DNA of 57,041 nt. Source: an uncultured SAR86 cluster bacterium (GTDB taxonomy: Bacteria; Pseudomonadota; Gammaproteobacteria; Magnimaribacterales; Magnimaribacteraceae). The stretch spans positions 1-57,041 of the forward strand of contig CACNCK010000009.1 in assembly GCA_902618945.1 (NCBI GenBank), written 5' to 3'. Below the pieces are notes generated by a model. It had not been told where the DNA came from and made no database searches. It was given only the letters and a program-made list of their open reading frames with translations. Positions 45,261 to 54,390 of the stretch are shown here, one piece after another (position 1 is the first letter of the stretch; each line of letters opens with the position of its first letter). The position numbers and the translations under genes are program-made.

Positions 45261-45959
45261 ATGAAAATTTTAAGAAATATATTGCTCACAACTATTTTGT
45301 CATTTACTGCATTCACTTATTCTGATGTTGCAGAAGTATATCAATGGAAAGCTTTTCCAGGTAAAAGTGCTGAAATGATGGAAAGTATGGAGAGAGCTGC
45401 TGAAATCCACAGAAAACAGGGTGCTCATGTATCAATTGATGCTCACAATGTAGGATCTACGCAACTAGTAAATTATGTTTTACGTTGGGATGATGGAGCA
45501 TCATATGCCGCCACTAAAGATGCACAGACTAACTCAGAAGAATGGGTCGAGTTTTGGGCTGAATCAAGTGCTAATCCTTCTGGTGAAATGATGGCTAGTT
45601 TTCAAGGAGCTAATATAGACCAAAGTGTCATGGCGTCTGATTTTGATGGTTCTTATGTTTATTCCGTAGCTGTATGGGAAGTACAACCCGGTAAGGCATT
45701 GGAATTAATACAGAGATTTCAAACTGCAGAAAAAATACTTGAAGATGCTGGGGCGCGTGTAGAAATATATCAAGGAGGTTGGGGTTCAGTGAATGAATTT
45801 CATTATGTTTTGATGTACGAAAATTGGGCTGCTCTTAATGAAAGCTTCACTAAAATGGGCCCGGGTAGTGATTGGGCTGAGTATATGGCTAGTTCAGCTC
45901 AACAAGAAATTATTTCTACTCAAACAGCATTTTTCACTGCACAAACAATGGGACAATAA
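45261..45959 (+). CDS. Exported dimeric alpha-beta-barrel-like protein (first of pair)
   Basis: 232 residues. The ATG at 45261 is preferred over 45231 because AAGGAG lies 6 bases before it and a signal peptide (MKILRNILLTTILSFTAF) begins there. The mature protein has two similar halves, each starting with a pattern like VAEVYQWKAFPGK and YSVAVWEVQPGKALEL, suggesting tandem ferredoxin-like barrels as in NIPSNAP or DUF1330-type domains. Periplasmic; function unknown. Next gene starts 2 bases after its stop. Confidence 0.8.
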   Translation: MKILRNILLTTILSFTAFTYSDVAEVYQWKAFPGKSAEMMESMERAAEIHRKQGAHVSIDAHNVGSTQLVNYVLRWDDGASYAATKDAQTNSEEWVEFWAESSANPSGEMMASFQGANIDQSVMASDFDGSYVYSVAVWEVQPGKALELIQRFQTAEKILEDAGARVEIYQGGWGSVNEFHYVLMYENWAALNESFTKMGPGSDWAEYMASSAQQEIISTQTAFFTAQTMGQ

Positions 45960-45961
45960 TC

Positions 45962-46696
45962 ATGAAAAACTTTATTTTATTAATTTCATCATTTTTATGT
46001 TTAAACCTAGCTTCTCTACCTACTTGGACTGCTCTAGAAGTTGAAATTAAGCCAGGGAAATATGAACAGCTGCAGCAGGGTTTAGATGAATTGATGAACT
46101 CACCAGTAGGAAAAATGTATCCAGGCTCAGTAGAACTAAACTGGCATTTAAATAATGGCGACAATCCAGCAACACATACAATAGTCAATCTTTTTCCATC
46201 TATGGTAGCTTCAAATGAGTGGGGGGCTGTATTTTGGTCTCCAGAAGCTACATCTATTAGACAAAAATGGTTTGACACCCTCAACGACAGCGCTGATGTT
46301 GTTAGGGACATGTCATTTATTCAAATTGCGAATTGGCAACCAGAGGAAAATCCTCAAGACTATCCTTATGTTGAATATGTACCAATGCAAACAACAGACA
46401 CAAGAGCTGTGATTGAGGCTTTAAATAAATTCATAGCAACTGATGATGGGAAGAAGTTCCCAGGATTAGTTTCTATGCATCAATGTAACTATTGCGGAGA
46501 ATCAGATACTAATTCTGCCCTAATAGTTCAATTTAAAGATGTAAAGGATTTAGAAAGCTGGTATGAAATAACTACTACTTCTGATGCTTTTGTAGATTAC
46601 TTAAGTGATGCAAGAGAGGGGACTACCTTCCTTGGAAATTCGTTGGTTCTAGTTTTAAGTACATGGAACAATACACCCGAGACTTTCAATCAATAG
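45962..46696 (+). CDS. Exported dimeric alpha-beta-barrel-like protein (second of pair)
   Basis: 244 residues with a signal peptide (FILLISSFLCLNLAS). The mature part again shows two halves: WTALEVEIKPGKYEQLQQGLDEL and YVEYVPMQTTDTRAVIEALNKF, resembling the upstream neighbour's repeat pattern but diverged. A CNYC pair (about residue 178) is present. It is coupled to the upstream gene (2-base spacing) and followed by a strong terminator. Function unknown. Confidence 0.78.
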   Translation: MKNFILLISSFLCLNLASLPTWTALEVEIKPGKYEQLQQGLDELMNSPVGKMYPGSVELNWHLNNGDNPATHTIVNLFPSMVASNEWGAVFWSPEATSIRQKWFDTLNDSADVVRDMSFIQIANWQPEENPQDYPYVEYVPMQTTDTRAVIEALNKFIATDDGKKFPGLVSMHQCNYCGESDTNSALIVQFKDVKDLESWYEITTTSDAFVDYLSDAREGTTFLGNSLVLVLSTWNNTPETFNQ

Positions 46697-46707
46697 AAAG
46701 GAAAAAT

Positions 46708-46736
46708 AAAAAAGGCTCCAAAGCGGAGCCTTTTTT
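46708..46736. terminator. Bidirectional rho-independent terminator
   Basis: A perfect 12-base stem, AAAAAAGGCTCC (46708-46719) with GGAGCCTTTTTT (46725-46736), loop AAAGC. It terminates the plus-strand exported pair and, on the minus strand, overlaps the stop codon of the SDR gene, so one hairpin serves both convergent units. Confidence 0.92.
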
Positions 46737-47502
46737 ATGCTGCTGTAAAACCTCCGTCTGCTAAATATACACCACCATTACAGTATGAAGATTCATCTGA
46801 ACCTAGAAAAAGAGCCAAATTGGCCATTTCTTCATTGGTTCCATATCTACCTGAAGGTATATTGGCAGTTACGTTTTCTCTGAAATTAGATGGATTGTCT
46901 GGTTGGGATTGAGTGCCCAAGGATTCCATCATTCTGTTATCAATGGGACCTGGGGCTAGAGCATTAAATCTAATACCTTTCTCTCCGTATTCTAGACAGG
47001 CGGTTTTAACCATTCCACAGACAGCATGTTTACTAGCAGAGTAGGGACATAAACCGGGAAAGCCTACAACGCCTGCGCCAGAAGCAACTGCTACTATAGA
47101 ACCATAGCCTTGATTTTCCATATGAGGTATTGCGTATTTAAAGTATAGCCAGACACCTGTGACATTGACAGTCAGTGTATGATTAAAATCTTGCACTGAA
47201 TAATCAACTAAAGGTTGCACAACCCCTTCAGTTCCAGCATTTGCAATTACGATATCAACTGAACCAAAAGTGTCCTTAGTTTTTTGTACCGAATCCCTAA
47301 TAGCTATTTCATCTGTAGATTCAGCGACACAAAAAGCAGCATTATTAGGTTTGCCTAAACGATTATGTACTTCAATAAGTTTATCTTCGCTTCGACCAAC
47401 CATCATTACATTGGCTCCCTCGTCTAAATATTTTGATACAGTTGCATAACCAATGCCGCCAGTTGCTCCTGTAATGATGGCATTTTTATTTTCTAATCTC
47501 AT
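46735..47502 (-). CDS. Short-chain dehydrogenase/reductase
   Basis: 255 residues. TGATGGIG, IANAGTEG and YSASKHA with an upstream serine in VASGAG are all present, a classical SDR. The C-terminal GGVYLADGGFTAA is typical of the GluDH/FabG-like subgroup. Substrate unknown. It follows a secreted hypothetical gene by 8 bases on the same strand. Confidence 0.88.
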   Translation of the reverse strand: MRLENKNAIITGATGGIGYATVSKYLDEGANVMMVGRSEDKLIEVHNRLGKPNNAAFCVAESTDEIAIRDSVQKTKDTFGSVDIVIANAGTEGVVQPLVDYSVQDFNHTLTVNVTGVWLYFKYAIPHMENQGYGSIVAVASGAGVVGFPGLCPYSASKHAVCGMVKTACLEYGEKGIRFNALAPGPIDNRMMESLGTQSQPDNPSNFRENVTANIPSGRYGTNEEMANLALFLGSDESSYCNGGVYLADGGFTAA

Positions 47503-47510
47503 AGAGACAA

Positions 47511-48056
47511 TTAATAAACTCTTTTTAATTCAGCTATATTTGTAGTTGGTGACCCATCTAACATAACCGTGTTCTGAAAAGTTATTGAATCATTATTATT
47601 CATAACCCATTTCATACCTGTAACGAAACTTTCATGTTCAGAATTTAAATCCACCTTAGATTTGTCTAATTTAAAAATCATAGTATCTTCAGATAGACTT
47701 TCAACTGCAAAAACTGGTTGAGTTCCTAAGCCACAATAGTGTCTTATAACCAGATCTCCATCGTCATCACTATATGTCGTTAGCATTTGGACTCCGTCTT
47801 CAATAAGAGTCTCAGTAATAGTATTACCTCCAGAAGTAAGGGCAAATTCGTAGGATACGTTTATAACAGCTCCATTCAGACCCTGGATCATTGTTCCTTC
47901 CCATTTACCTAGCTTTTTCTTAACTTGTTCAAAAGCTGTACTTTTTTTCTCAGATGCCATTTCAACATCACCAATCTTTACCACTTCATCAGAAGCAAGA
48001 GAAAATGAAAATAAGAGAGAAATAAGCAGATAAATTGTTTTTATTTTAGTTTCCAT
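47511..48056 (-). CDS. Secreted hypothetical protein
   Basis: About 181 residues from ATG 48056, chosen because AGGA lies 6 bases before it; an in-frame ATG at 48068 is possible. A signal peptide (TIYLLISLLFSFSLAS) precedes a beta-rich domain with KKLGKWEGTM, GGNTITETLIEDG and MKWVMNNNDSITF, reminiscent of DUF1579-like lipid-binding or polyketide-type barrels. No catalytic motif seen. It is first in an apparent two-gene operon with the SDR. Confidence 0.75.
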   Translation of the reverse strand: METKIKTIYLLISLLFSFSLASDEVVKIGDVEMASEKKSTAFEQVKKKLGKWEGTMIQGLNGAVINVSYEFALTSGGNTITETLIEDGVQMLTTYSDDDGDLVIRHYCGLGTQPVFAVESLSEDTMIFKLDKSKVDLNSEHESFVTGMKWVMNNNDSITFQNTVMLDGSPTTNIAELKRVY

Positions 48057-48231
48057 TTGTTTCCTCATTAATTAAAACTTTTCTATAATTTATAACATCT
48101 TCCAATAATTGCAATAGAACTCATATTTTTTGTCTAACTGGCTTGATACTAGATATAGGTGATATGAATTCTTAAAACACTACATTAGGTTATTATATAT
48201 GCGCATAATATATATTATGTTAAATTAAATA

Positions 48232-48240
48232 TTATCCACA
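48232..48240 (+). other. DnaA-box-like nonamer
   Basis: TTATCCACA is the perfect high-affinity DnaA box, in an AT-rich 191-base gap close to a TATGCGCATA palindrome (48198-48207). Only one copy is seen and no replication genes are near, so it is not an origin. Confidence 0.3.
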
Positions 48241-48259
48241 GATTTATCTAAATGTATTA

Positions 48260-49840
48260 TCACGTGTAAGGTTTATTATGCTCTACCCTAAATACGTCTG
48301 GTTCTAGTACTTCATATTCCTTAGATTTAACAGTAGAAACATATTTGAATTGGACCTCTACATCTAATTCCGTAATGTTCAATGAAACGTATCCTTGGTT
48401 TCTGCCATTCACCCATACTAAGTCTTTATTATCCTTTATAAATTCATCCTCAATGATTCTAGTTTTATCTTTAAAAGTATCACTAAAATTAGGCGATGAT
48501 ATTGCGGGTGCTCCTATCTCTATTCCAACAAATTCATTATATTTATCATATAAATTAGAAAACCAAGAATTATGAGAATCACCTGCTAATATCAAGTTAG
48601 ATTCAGAATTTGATATATATTTATAAAACTCTTCCCTTTCTCTTGGATATCCATCCCACTGGTCAGTATTAAACGGTAGTTCTTCTCCTGCCAATTCACT
48701 TGTGTAATAAGAACTATCATTTGAAATTTCATCATTTTTAAATATTTTAGGTAAATATTTTGGTCCAATTAGAAGTTGTTGTCCGAATATTGACCATCTA
48801 TATTTCTTATCAACTTTATTTCTAACCCATTCCAATTGCTCCTTACCAAGTAAAGCTCTAGGCTTTAGAAGGTCTTTTTTAAACTCCTCTTTATTTAATT
48901 TATTGTCATTAAAATATTGTCCAATCTCTAATTGCTTTTCTCTTCCATAAAGTCTCGTATCCAGCATCATTAAATTTATTAAATTACCTACTGAAAAACT
49001 ACGCCATATTTTTTCTCTTTCCTTAACTTCACGGATAGGCATCCATTCATAATATGCACGTATAGCATTATTTTTTCTGTCATAAAATGAGCCTTCATCT
49101 GGCGAATGGTTTTGAGCTCCTAACTTCCATGTATCATTAGTTATCTCATGATCATCCCATACAACAATCATGGGTTTTGATTTATGCAGAAGTTGAAGAT
49201 CTTTATCGCTTCTATAGGTAGCATATCTTTTACGATAATCATCTAATGATATGATTTCATTTGATGGATTAACTTCTCTTCCCATTCTCTTGGCATCAGA
49301 CGATGCATATCCCTCTCTGTTATATTCATATATGTAATCACCTAAATGTAAGACTAAATCTACATCGGCATCTCTTGCCATTTCTTTATATGCATTGAAA
49401 TATCCTGATGGATAATTAGAACAACTGCAAAAAGCTATATTAAATTTATTTGGGTTTTTTACTGGTAACGTAAAAGTTGTACCTATTTCTGAATAAACTC
49501 CACCTGATTCAAATCTATAAAATATTTTCTTTGCATTAAATTCCATCGGAATCGGAGCATCTACCTTTACTGTGAAATTATTTTCCTTTTCTGAGATAAA
49601 TGATCCATTGATGATTGTATTTAAGAAATCTTTATCGGATGAAACTTCCCAATTTACCTTTTGATTTGAGGAACTAGGAGAAGTTAATTTTGTCCATAAA
49701 ATCACATGTGTGTTAGTAGGATCGCCACTGGCAACTCCGTAATCGAATGATATAGTTTCTTTTTTTGTTGAGGGAAATATCTTGAAAGAAAAAGAAGCAA
49801 TTGTCAGTACTAAAGCTTTAAAAAATAATCTTCTGTTCAT
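48260..49840 (-). CDS. phoD: PhoD-family alkaline phosphatase/phosphodiesterase
   Basis: 526 residues. The Tat-type signal NRRLFFKALVLTIASFSF at the N-terminus, then FDYGVASGDPTNTHVILWTKL, FCSCSNYPSGYFNAYKEMA, LHLGDYIYEY and WDDHE form the PhoD metal (calcium/iron) site. The enzyme releases phosphate from organic phosphate in the periplasm. The gene is alone on the strand. No Pho box is recognised in the 68-base upstream region. Confidence 0.92.
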   Translation of the reverse strand: MNRRLFFKALVLTIASFSFKIFPSTKKETISFDYGVASGDPTNTHVILWTKLTSPSSSNQKVNWEVSSDKDFLNTIINGSFISEKENNFTVKVDAPIPMEFNAKKIFYRFESGGVYSEIGTTFTLPVKNPNKFNIAFCSCSNYPSGYFNAYKEMARDADVDLVLHLGDYIYEYNREGYASSDAKRMGREVNPSNEIISLDDYRKRYATYRSDKDLQLLHKSKPMIVVWDDHEITNDTWKLGAQNHSPDEGSFYDRKNNAIRAYYEWMPIREVKEREKIWRSFSVGNLINLMMLDTRLYGREKQLEIGQYFNDNKLNKEEFKKDLLKPRALLGKEQLEWVRNKVDKKYRWSIFGQQLLIGPKYLPKIFKNDEISNDSSYYTSELAGEELPFNTDQWDGYPREREEFYKYISNSESNLILAGDSHNSWFSNLYDKYNEFVGIEIGAPAISSPNFSDTFKDKTRIIEDEFIKDNKDLVWVNGRNQGYVSLNITELDVEVQFKYVSTVKSKEYEVLEPDVFRVEHNKPYT

Positions 49841-49908
49841 ATATCGAACATTACCAAATATCTATTAAATTTAAGTCACAGTATTGTGTATTTTTAATGG
49901 AAAGAAGA

Positions 49909-51576
49909 TCAATAAACTATGGAAGAATTAATTGAAATATCTGCCCTACCCCATATTTCCTTAAACTTATTGAGAGCTTCGATAGATTCTTCTTGATTAT
50001 TTAATTCATTTTCTGCGATATGTAGTCCGAAGTAAGACCATCCATTTCTAGGGTAATCTTTTAAATCTCTTTCAAAAACTAACGCTGCATCCTCAAAGGA
50101 TTTATTCATCAAAAGTGCATGACCTAAAGTTTGACGGGTTGGATAATACCAAAATGGAGGTTCTGTATATGGAAGAGTATCTTGGATTGTTACTGCTTCT
50201 TTAAAAGAAACTATAGCCTCACTATATTTACTGGAGTACATATCAATCGATCCTGAAGCAAGTAAAGAAGCTATTTTCATTAATGATTTTGTTGGGTGAC
50301 CTGCCATTACCATAGCGTTTACTTCTTCAGATTCAATATCATTTAATATCATGCTTTGAAATCTATTTGCTTCAAGTGAGTTTCCGTTAGCAGCATGCGC
50401 AACAGACAGAGCGTAGTTGAAAATAGAATTAGAAAATTTGAAATCATCATCTGGTCTTTCATAAGAAAAAACTTTATCCCATTTCGCAAATCTCACGTAA
50501 GACAATAAAGGTATTGTATGAAAGAATTCTAAGAAAGGTATATTTCTGATTTGCTCTGGCGAAACATAATTTGATACCTTTATCGCTGATTCTATAGATA
50601 AGTCACTCATACCTTCCATTGTTGATGCAGCCCAAAGGAAATGGACATTATGAGGATAATATAAGGCTGGGTAAAAACCTTGAGCATTACATTGAGCAAT
50701 ATACTCCTCATCGACCTTGGCTGCCGCTATGTTAGCTAATGATGCATCCTCATATCTCCCCACTCTCCAATAGATATGAGATGGCATATGTACTAAATGA
50801 CCAGCTCCAGGAACCAAATCAGCTAACCTGTCAGCGGCCTCTTCTGCCCTACCAGGATCACTTGATGCTTCTACAGCATGTATATAAAGATGAATAGCTA
50901 AAGGATGATTTGGATCTTTATCAAGGACTGATTCGATAGTATTGATGACTTTAATTGTATCTGGTTTAGGATTACCATCTTCTGCCCAATAGTTCCAAGG
51001 CATTGTATTCATCAAAGCCTCTGCATATAACGATGCTGCATCAGTGTCATCGGGATATTTAGACGAAAGTGCCTCCATTGCTTCAGCATAAGCAATATCA
51101 AGTGGTACCCTTGAGGAATTTACATCCCCGTTATATCTCGATTTTAAAGTCAGAATGAAGTCCTTTTCTTTCGGTGAGGCAAATTCTATTAGCGACATAG
51201 CTTTATTTGTTCTCTCAAAAGCATCAAGTCGCTCTTGAGGACTCATTATTGCTTTGCCATCACTTGTAACATTAATATTAGGACCTAAGGCCAGAGCTTC
51301 TCCCCAGAAACAAATTGCACAATTAGGATCCAATTTTTGAGCAGCTTTGAAGCTTCGAATAGATTCGGCATGATTGAAAGCAAACGCCATAATAAGACCC
51401 TGATTAAAATACTCCTGTACGCCTTCGACTTTTGAGGAAATGGTAAAAGAATGAGATCCAAGTCCATTTAGTAATGGTGCACCAGCTTTTTCTATTAAAT
51501 CATTTCGATCGATCGAATCATCTTGAGAACATGAGTAAACAACAAACAGAATAGGTAAAAGTAGTTTTAATTTCAT
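49909..51576 (-). CDS. TPR lipoprotein with conserved His motifs
   Basis: 555 residues from ATG 51576 (MKLKLLLPILFVVYSCSQ; lipobox Cys16), preferred because a signal peptide begins there rather than at the longer ATG 51606. TPR-like helical repeats include FNHAESIRSFKAAQKLDPNC and YSEAIVSFKEAV. Motifs CAICFWGEALALGPN, GHLVHMPSHIYWRVGRY and YYPHNVHFLWAAS recur in a widespread uncharacterised family. The clustered His/Cys suggest metal or haem binding, but no function is known. Confidence 0.82.
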   Translation of the reverse strand: MKLKLLLPILFVVYSCSQDDSIDRNDLIEKAGAPLLNGLGSHSFTISSKVEGVQEYFNQGLIMAFAFNHAESIRSFKAAQKLDPNCAICFWGEALALGPNINVTSDGKAIMSPQERLDAFERTNKAMSLIEFASPKEKDFILTLKSRYNGDVNSSRVPLDIAYAEAMEALSSKYPDDTDAASLYAEALMNTMPWNYWAEDGNPKPDTIKVINTIESVLDKDPNHPLAIHLYIHAVEASSDPGRAEEAADRLADLVPGAGHLVHMPSHIYWRVGRYEDASLANIAAAKVDEEYIAQCNAQGFYPALYYPHNVHFLWAASTMEGMSDLSIESAIKVSNYVSPEQIRNIPFLEFFHTIPLLSYVRFAKWDKVFSYERPDDDFKFSNSIFNYALSVAHAANGNSLEANRFQSMILNDIESEEVNAMVMAGHPTKSLMKIASLLASGSIDMYSSKYSEAIVSFKEAVTIQDTLPYTEPPFWYYPTRQTLGHALLMNKSFEDAALVFERDLKDYPRNGWSYFGLHIAENELNNQEESIEALNKFKEIWGRADISINSSIVY

Positions 51577-51653
51577 AAAGTTAATATAACAAACTGACCT
51601 ATACATTCAAGATGAGTCATTGAGCTTCTAAACTCTGTAGTACAATCTCCCTT

Positions 51654-52862
51654 ATGAAGCCATTAAATGGGGTAAAAGTAATCGACCTGACACATATGTT
51701 AGCTGGACCCTATGCTGGAATGGTTTTAGCAGATTTAGGAGCAGAAGTTGTTAAAGTTGAACCCCTAGGAAGCGGAGAAATGACTAGAGGATTATTAAAA
51801 AATGACCCAAACTATTCTTTCAAAAACTTTGGAGCTTATTTCCTAACTTTAAATAGAAATAAGAAAAGCGTCTCTATTGATCTTAAAAACAAAAAAGGTC
51901 TGGATGTTTTTTATGATCTTGTAAGATCCGCTGATGTAGTACTCAATAACTTTAGTGCCGGAGTGGTAAGTAAGTTAAAAATTGACTTCGAAAATTTATC
52001 TTCAATAAATCCAAAGATAATTACTTGTTCTATCACTGGGTTTGGTGAAACTGGTCCGCATTCTACCAGACCTGCATATGACCAAATTGTTCAAGCCTAC
52101 AGTGGTGGTATGTCGATTACAGGAAAAGATGCCAAGTCGCCTACAAGAGCTGGAATACCAATTGGAGATTTAGGATCTGGACTATATAGTGTCGTCGGAA
52201 TCCTCTCAGCCCTATATTCAAGGGAAAAAACACAAAAAGGACAACATATAGACTTGTCTTTACTTGATGTTCAAATATCACTTCTAACTTACATGGCTAC
52301 TATGCAAACTTTATCAGGCATAGATCCTGAACCAATTGGAAATGCTCACTTTGTTCATGTACCTTACAACAGTTTTACAACTAGTGACGGTTTTGTTGTG
52401 ATAGCAGTTATAACAGATGAATTCTGGCAATCCCTCAAATCAGTGGTGAAGGTTGGCACTTTGGATGATTCCAAATTTGATTCCTCTATCGACAGGCTTA
52501 AGAATCAAGCTTTCATTGAAGATGAACTTAATAAGGTACTTTCCACCCAAACATCAGATCATTGGATTGATAAGTTAAATAAAGCGAAAGTACCCTGTGC
52601 ACCGATCAATAAATTCAGTGATGCATTAAATGATGAGCAAGTTAAACACAGAAATATGATAGTTGAGGTTGAACATCCTGATGGTGGTTTTGTTAAAATG
52701 CCTGGAAACCCAGTTAAGATGTCTTATACAAATGAGGAATCCTACTCTTCCCCACCACACTTAGGGACCAACACGAGAGAAATATTAAAAAATTGGTCAA
52801 AATATCAAGATGATGAAATTGAGATCCTTGAAAAGGAAAAAATTATCCAATCAATAGACTAG
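51654..52862 (+). CDS. CaiB/BaiF-family CoA-transferase
   Basis: 402 residues, type III CoA transferase. GVKVIDLTHMLAGPYAGMVLADLGAEVVKVE at the N-terminus and NLDKNRKSVSIDLK-like and DVVLNNFSAGV segments are typical; the conserved HIDLSLLDVQISLL follows. The family moves CoA between carboxylic acids such as oxalate, carnitine or mesaconate. Divergent from the TPR gene with a 77-base gap. Substrate unknown. Confidence 0.9.
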   Translation: MKPLNGVKVIDLTHMLAGPYAGMVLADLGAEVVKVEPLGSGEMTRGLLKNDPNYSFKNFGAYFLTLNRNKKSVSIDLKNKKGLDVFYDLVRSADVVLNNFSAGVVSKLKIDFENLSSINPKIITCSITGFGETGPHSTRPAYDQIVQAYSGGMSITGKDAKSPTRAGIPIGDLGSGLYSVVGILSALYSREKTQKGQHIDLSLLDVQISLLTYMATMQTLSGIDPEPIGNAHFVHVPYNSFTTSDGFVVIAVITDEFWQSLKSVVKVGTLDDSKFDSSIDRLKNQAFIEDELNKVLSTQTSDHWIDKLNKAKVPCAPINKFSDALNDEQVKHRNMIVEVEHPDGGFVKMPGNPVKMSYTNEESYSSPPHLGTNTREILKNWSKYQDDEIEILEKEKIIQSID

Positions 52863-52961
52863 GATATATTTATCCAAAACATATGCAGCTAAAGCTATAA
52901 AAATGGTAATTAATGCCAAACAAAGTAGTAGCGTTTTAAATTTAAATTCTTTTTCTTTCAT
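52851..52961 (-). CDS. Small single-helix membrane protein, 36 residues
   Basis: ATG at 52961 to TGA at 52851-52853. The peptide has a charged start (MKEKEFKFK), one membrane helix of about 20 residues (LLLCLALITIFIALAAYVL) and a short tail DKYILVY. This layout is typical of real bacterial small membrane proteins. The end overlaps the convergent CaiB-type gene by 12 bases; the start faces infA. No strong ribosome binding site is seen, so it stays uncertain. Confidence 0.5.
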   Translation of the reverse strand: MKEKEFKFKTLLLCLALITIFIALAAYVLDKYILVY

Positions 52962-53006
52962 CTTTTGCTTTAGTAATTAAGCTATCTGTAAGAAAATGTA
53001 TTATAT

Positions 53007-53225
53007 ATGGCAAAACAAGATTTAATAGAAATGGATGGAGAGGTTATAGAAACCCTTCCTAATACTACCTTTAGAGTTAAATTAGATAATGATCATGTGG
53101 TGACTGCTCACATATCTGGGAAAATGCGTAAACACTATATTCGAATTCTTACGGGCGATAAGGTAAAAGTGGAAATAACCCCTTATGATCTATCCAAAGG
53201 AAGAATTATTTTTAGAGAAAGATAA
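53007..53225 (+). CDS. infA: Translation initiation factor IF-1
   Basis: 72 residues, one S1-like OB fold: [56 protein letters not shown]. It binds the ribosomal A site with IF-2 and IF-3. No clear Shine-Dalgarno precedes the ATG. The gene neighbours clpA/clpS as in other Gammaproteobacteria, though a serine hydrolase gene lies between. Ends 1 base from the convergent hydrolase. Confidence 0.98.
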   Translation: MAKQDLIEMDGEVIETLPNTTFRVKLDNDHVVTAHISGKMRKHYIRILTGDKVKVEITPYDLSKGRIIFRER

Positions 53226-53226
53226 A

Positions 53227-54390
53227 TTATTTATTTATTTCTTCTATTAAGGAAATTAGAAAATTAAGTCTATGCCCACCGGAGTATCTATCTAGGGCTG
53301 CTACATCTCTTGCACTGTGCATGGCTATAACAGTTTTTGAATCTGGATCTACCCAGATAAACTGTCCAAAAATACCATCAGCATAATATGCTTTATACCC
53401 AAATCCGGCTAGCCACCACTGGTATCCATAATAACTGAAACCTGGAGATGGTTTAGTAGACTTAATCATCCAATCATTAGGTAATGTATTTCTACCATCC
53501 GGTAAGACACCATTTTTTAATGCAAAAAGTCCTATGCGGGCATAATCTCTTAGTGTTGCATTTATACAACAACCTCCAAGCTCTTGGGAATAATCACTAT
53601 CTAACGCCCAATAAGCATCAAACTCCATTCCAAAAGGTTGCCATATTTTCTTTTCTAAATAAGTAGAGAGATTTTGTCCAGTTGCTGCTCTTACAATTCC
53701 TCCTATGACGTTGGATTCAGCAGTGTTGTAGTTAAATTTAGTACCAGGTTTATTTGATACTTCAAGTTTATTAAGATAGCTATAAAGCTTAGTGTCATTA
53801 AATGCAGAGGCTATATTTACGTCTGAATTAGCATCAGCATAATCTTCATTCCAATCTATACCTGAAGACATTTGTAACACATCTTCTATGGATACATTCG
53901 AATAATTTCCTCGATTTAAATCAGTTACATAAGTGGATACCGGATCATTTACTGATTTGATAAAACCATCTTTAATTGCAGCACCGATTAGCATAGATGT
54001 AACAGATTTAGTTACTGAAAATGACATCCACTTTGATGTTTCATCATTACCAAAATTATAATTTTCATAAAGGATTTTATCGTCCTTCACTACAATTAGG
54101 CCGGCAACCTTAAATGTATTTATATAATCATTTATAGTAAATTTCTTACCCCCATATCTGTAGGTTAAAGAATCGAGATTTATTAGTTGGTAAGAAAGAG
54201 AATATGGGTCAGAACTTTTATTTATAAGTCTGGTTGGAAGGATATGTTGCATATTTTTGAATCCAAGAAGTTTCTCTTCAGTATTCCAAAATAGGATTGA
54301 CTTTGGAGCTTCATCACTGCTCAACTCATTTTCAGATCCAAAAAAAAGAAATGAAAGACAAATTAAATATGCAGCTAAGATAAACCTCAT
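53227..54390 (-). CDS. Exported class C beta-lactamase-like serine hydrolase
   Basis: 387 residues from ATG 54390, which overlaps the clpA TGA; a TTG 3 bases earlier is also in frame. Signal peptide (FILAAYLICLSFLFFGS). SxxK is SVTKS with Ser125, and FNYNTAESN occupies the Tyr-x-Asn position; the KTG element appears replaced by an HSAR sequence. It belongs to the penicillin-binding/esterase branch rather than true beta-lactamases. Inserted between clpA and infA. Confidence 0.87.
   Translation of the reverse strand: MRFILAAYLICLSFLFFGSENELSSDEAPKSILFWNTEEKLLGFKNMQHILPTRLINKSSDPYSLSYQLINLDSLTYRYGGKKFTINDYINTFKVAGLIVVKDDKILYENYNFGNDETSKWMSFSVTKSVTSMLIGAAIKDGFIKSVNDPVSTYVTDLNRGNYSNVSIEDVLQMSSGIDWNEDYADANSDVNIASAFNDTKLYSYLNKLEVSNKPGTKFNYNTAESNVIGGIVRAATGQNLSTYLEKKIWQPFGMEFDAYWALDSDYSQELGGCCINATLRDYARIGLFALKNGVLPDGRNTLPNDWMIKSTKPSPGFSYYGYQWWLAGFGYKAYYADGIFGQFIWVDPDSKTVIAMHSARDVAALDRYSGGHRLNFLISLIEEINK

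Noticed and set aside
45934-46311. Minus-strand open frame over the second exported barrel gene
   Set aside because: The plus-strand gene has a signal peptide, tight coupling to its neighbour and a terminator; the antisense frame has none.
48198-48240. Possible replication origin (DnaA box, AT-rich stretch, palindrome)
   Set aside because: One box only and no dnaA, dnaN or gidA nearby; a chance match is plausible.
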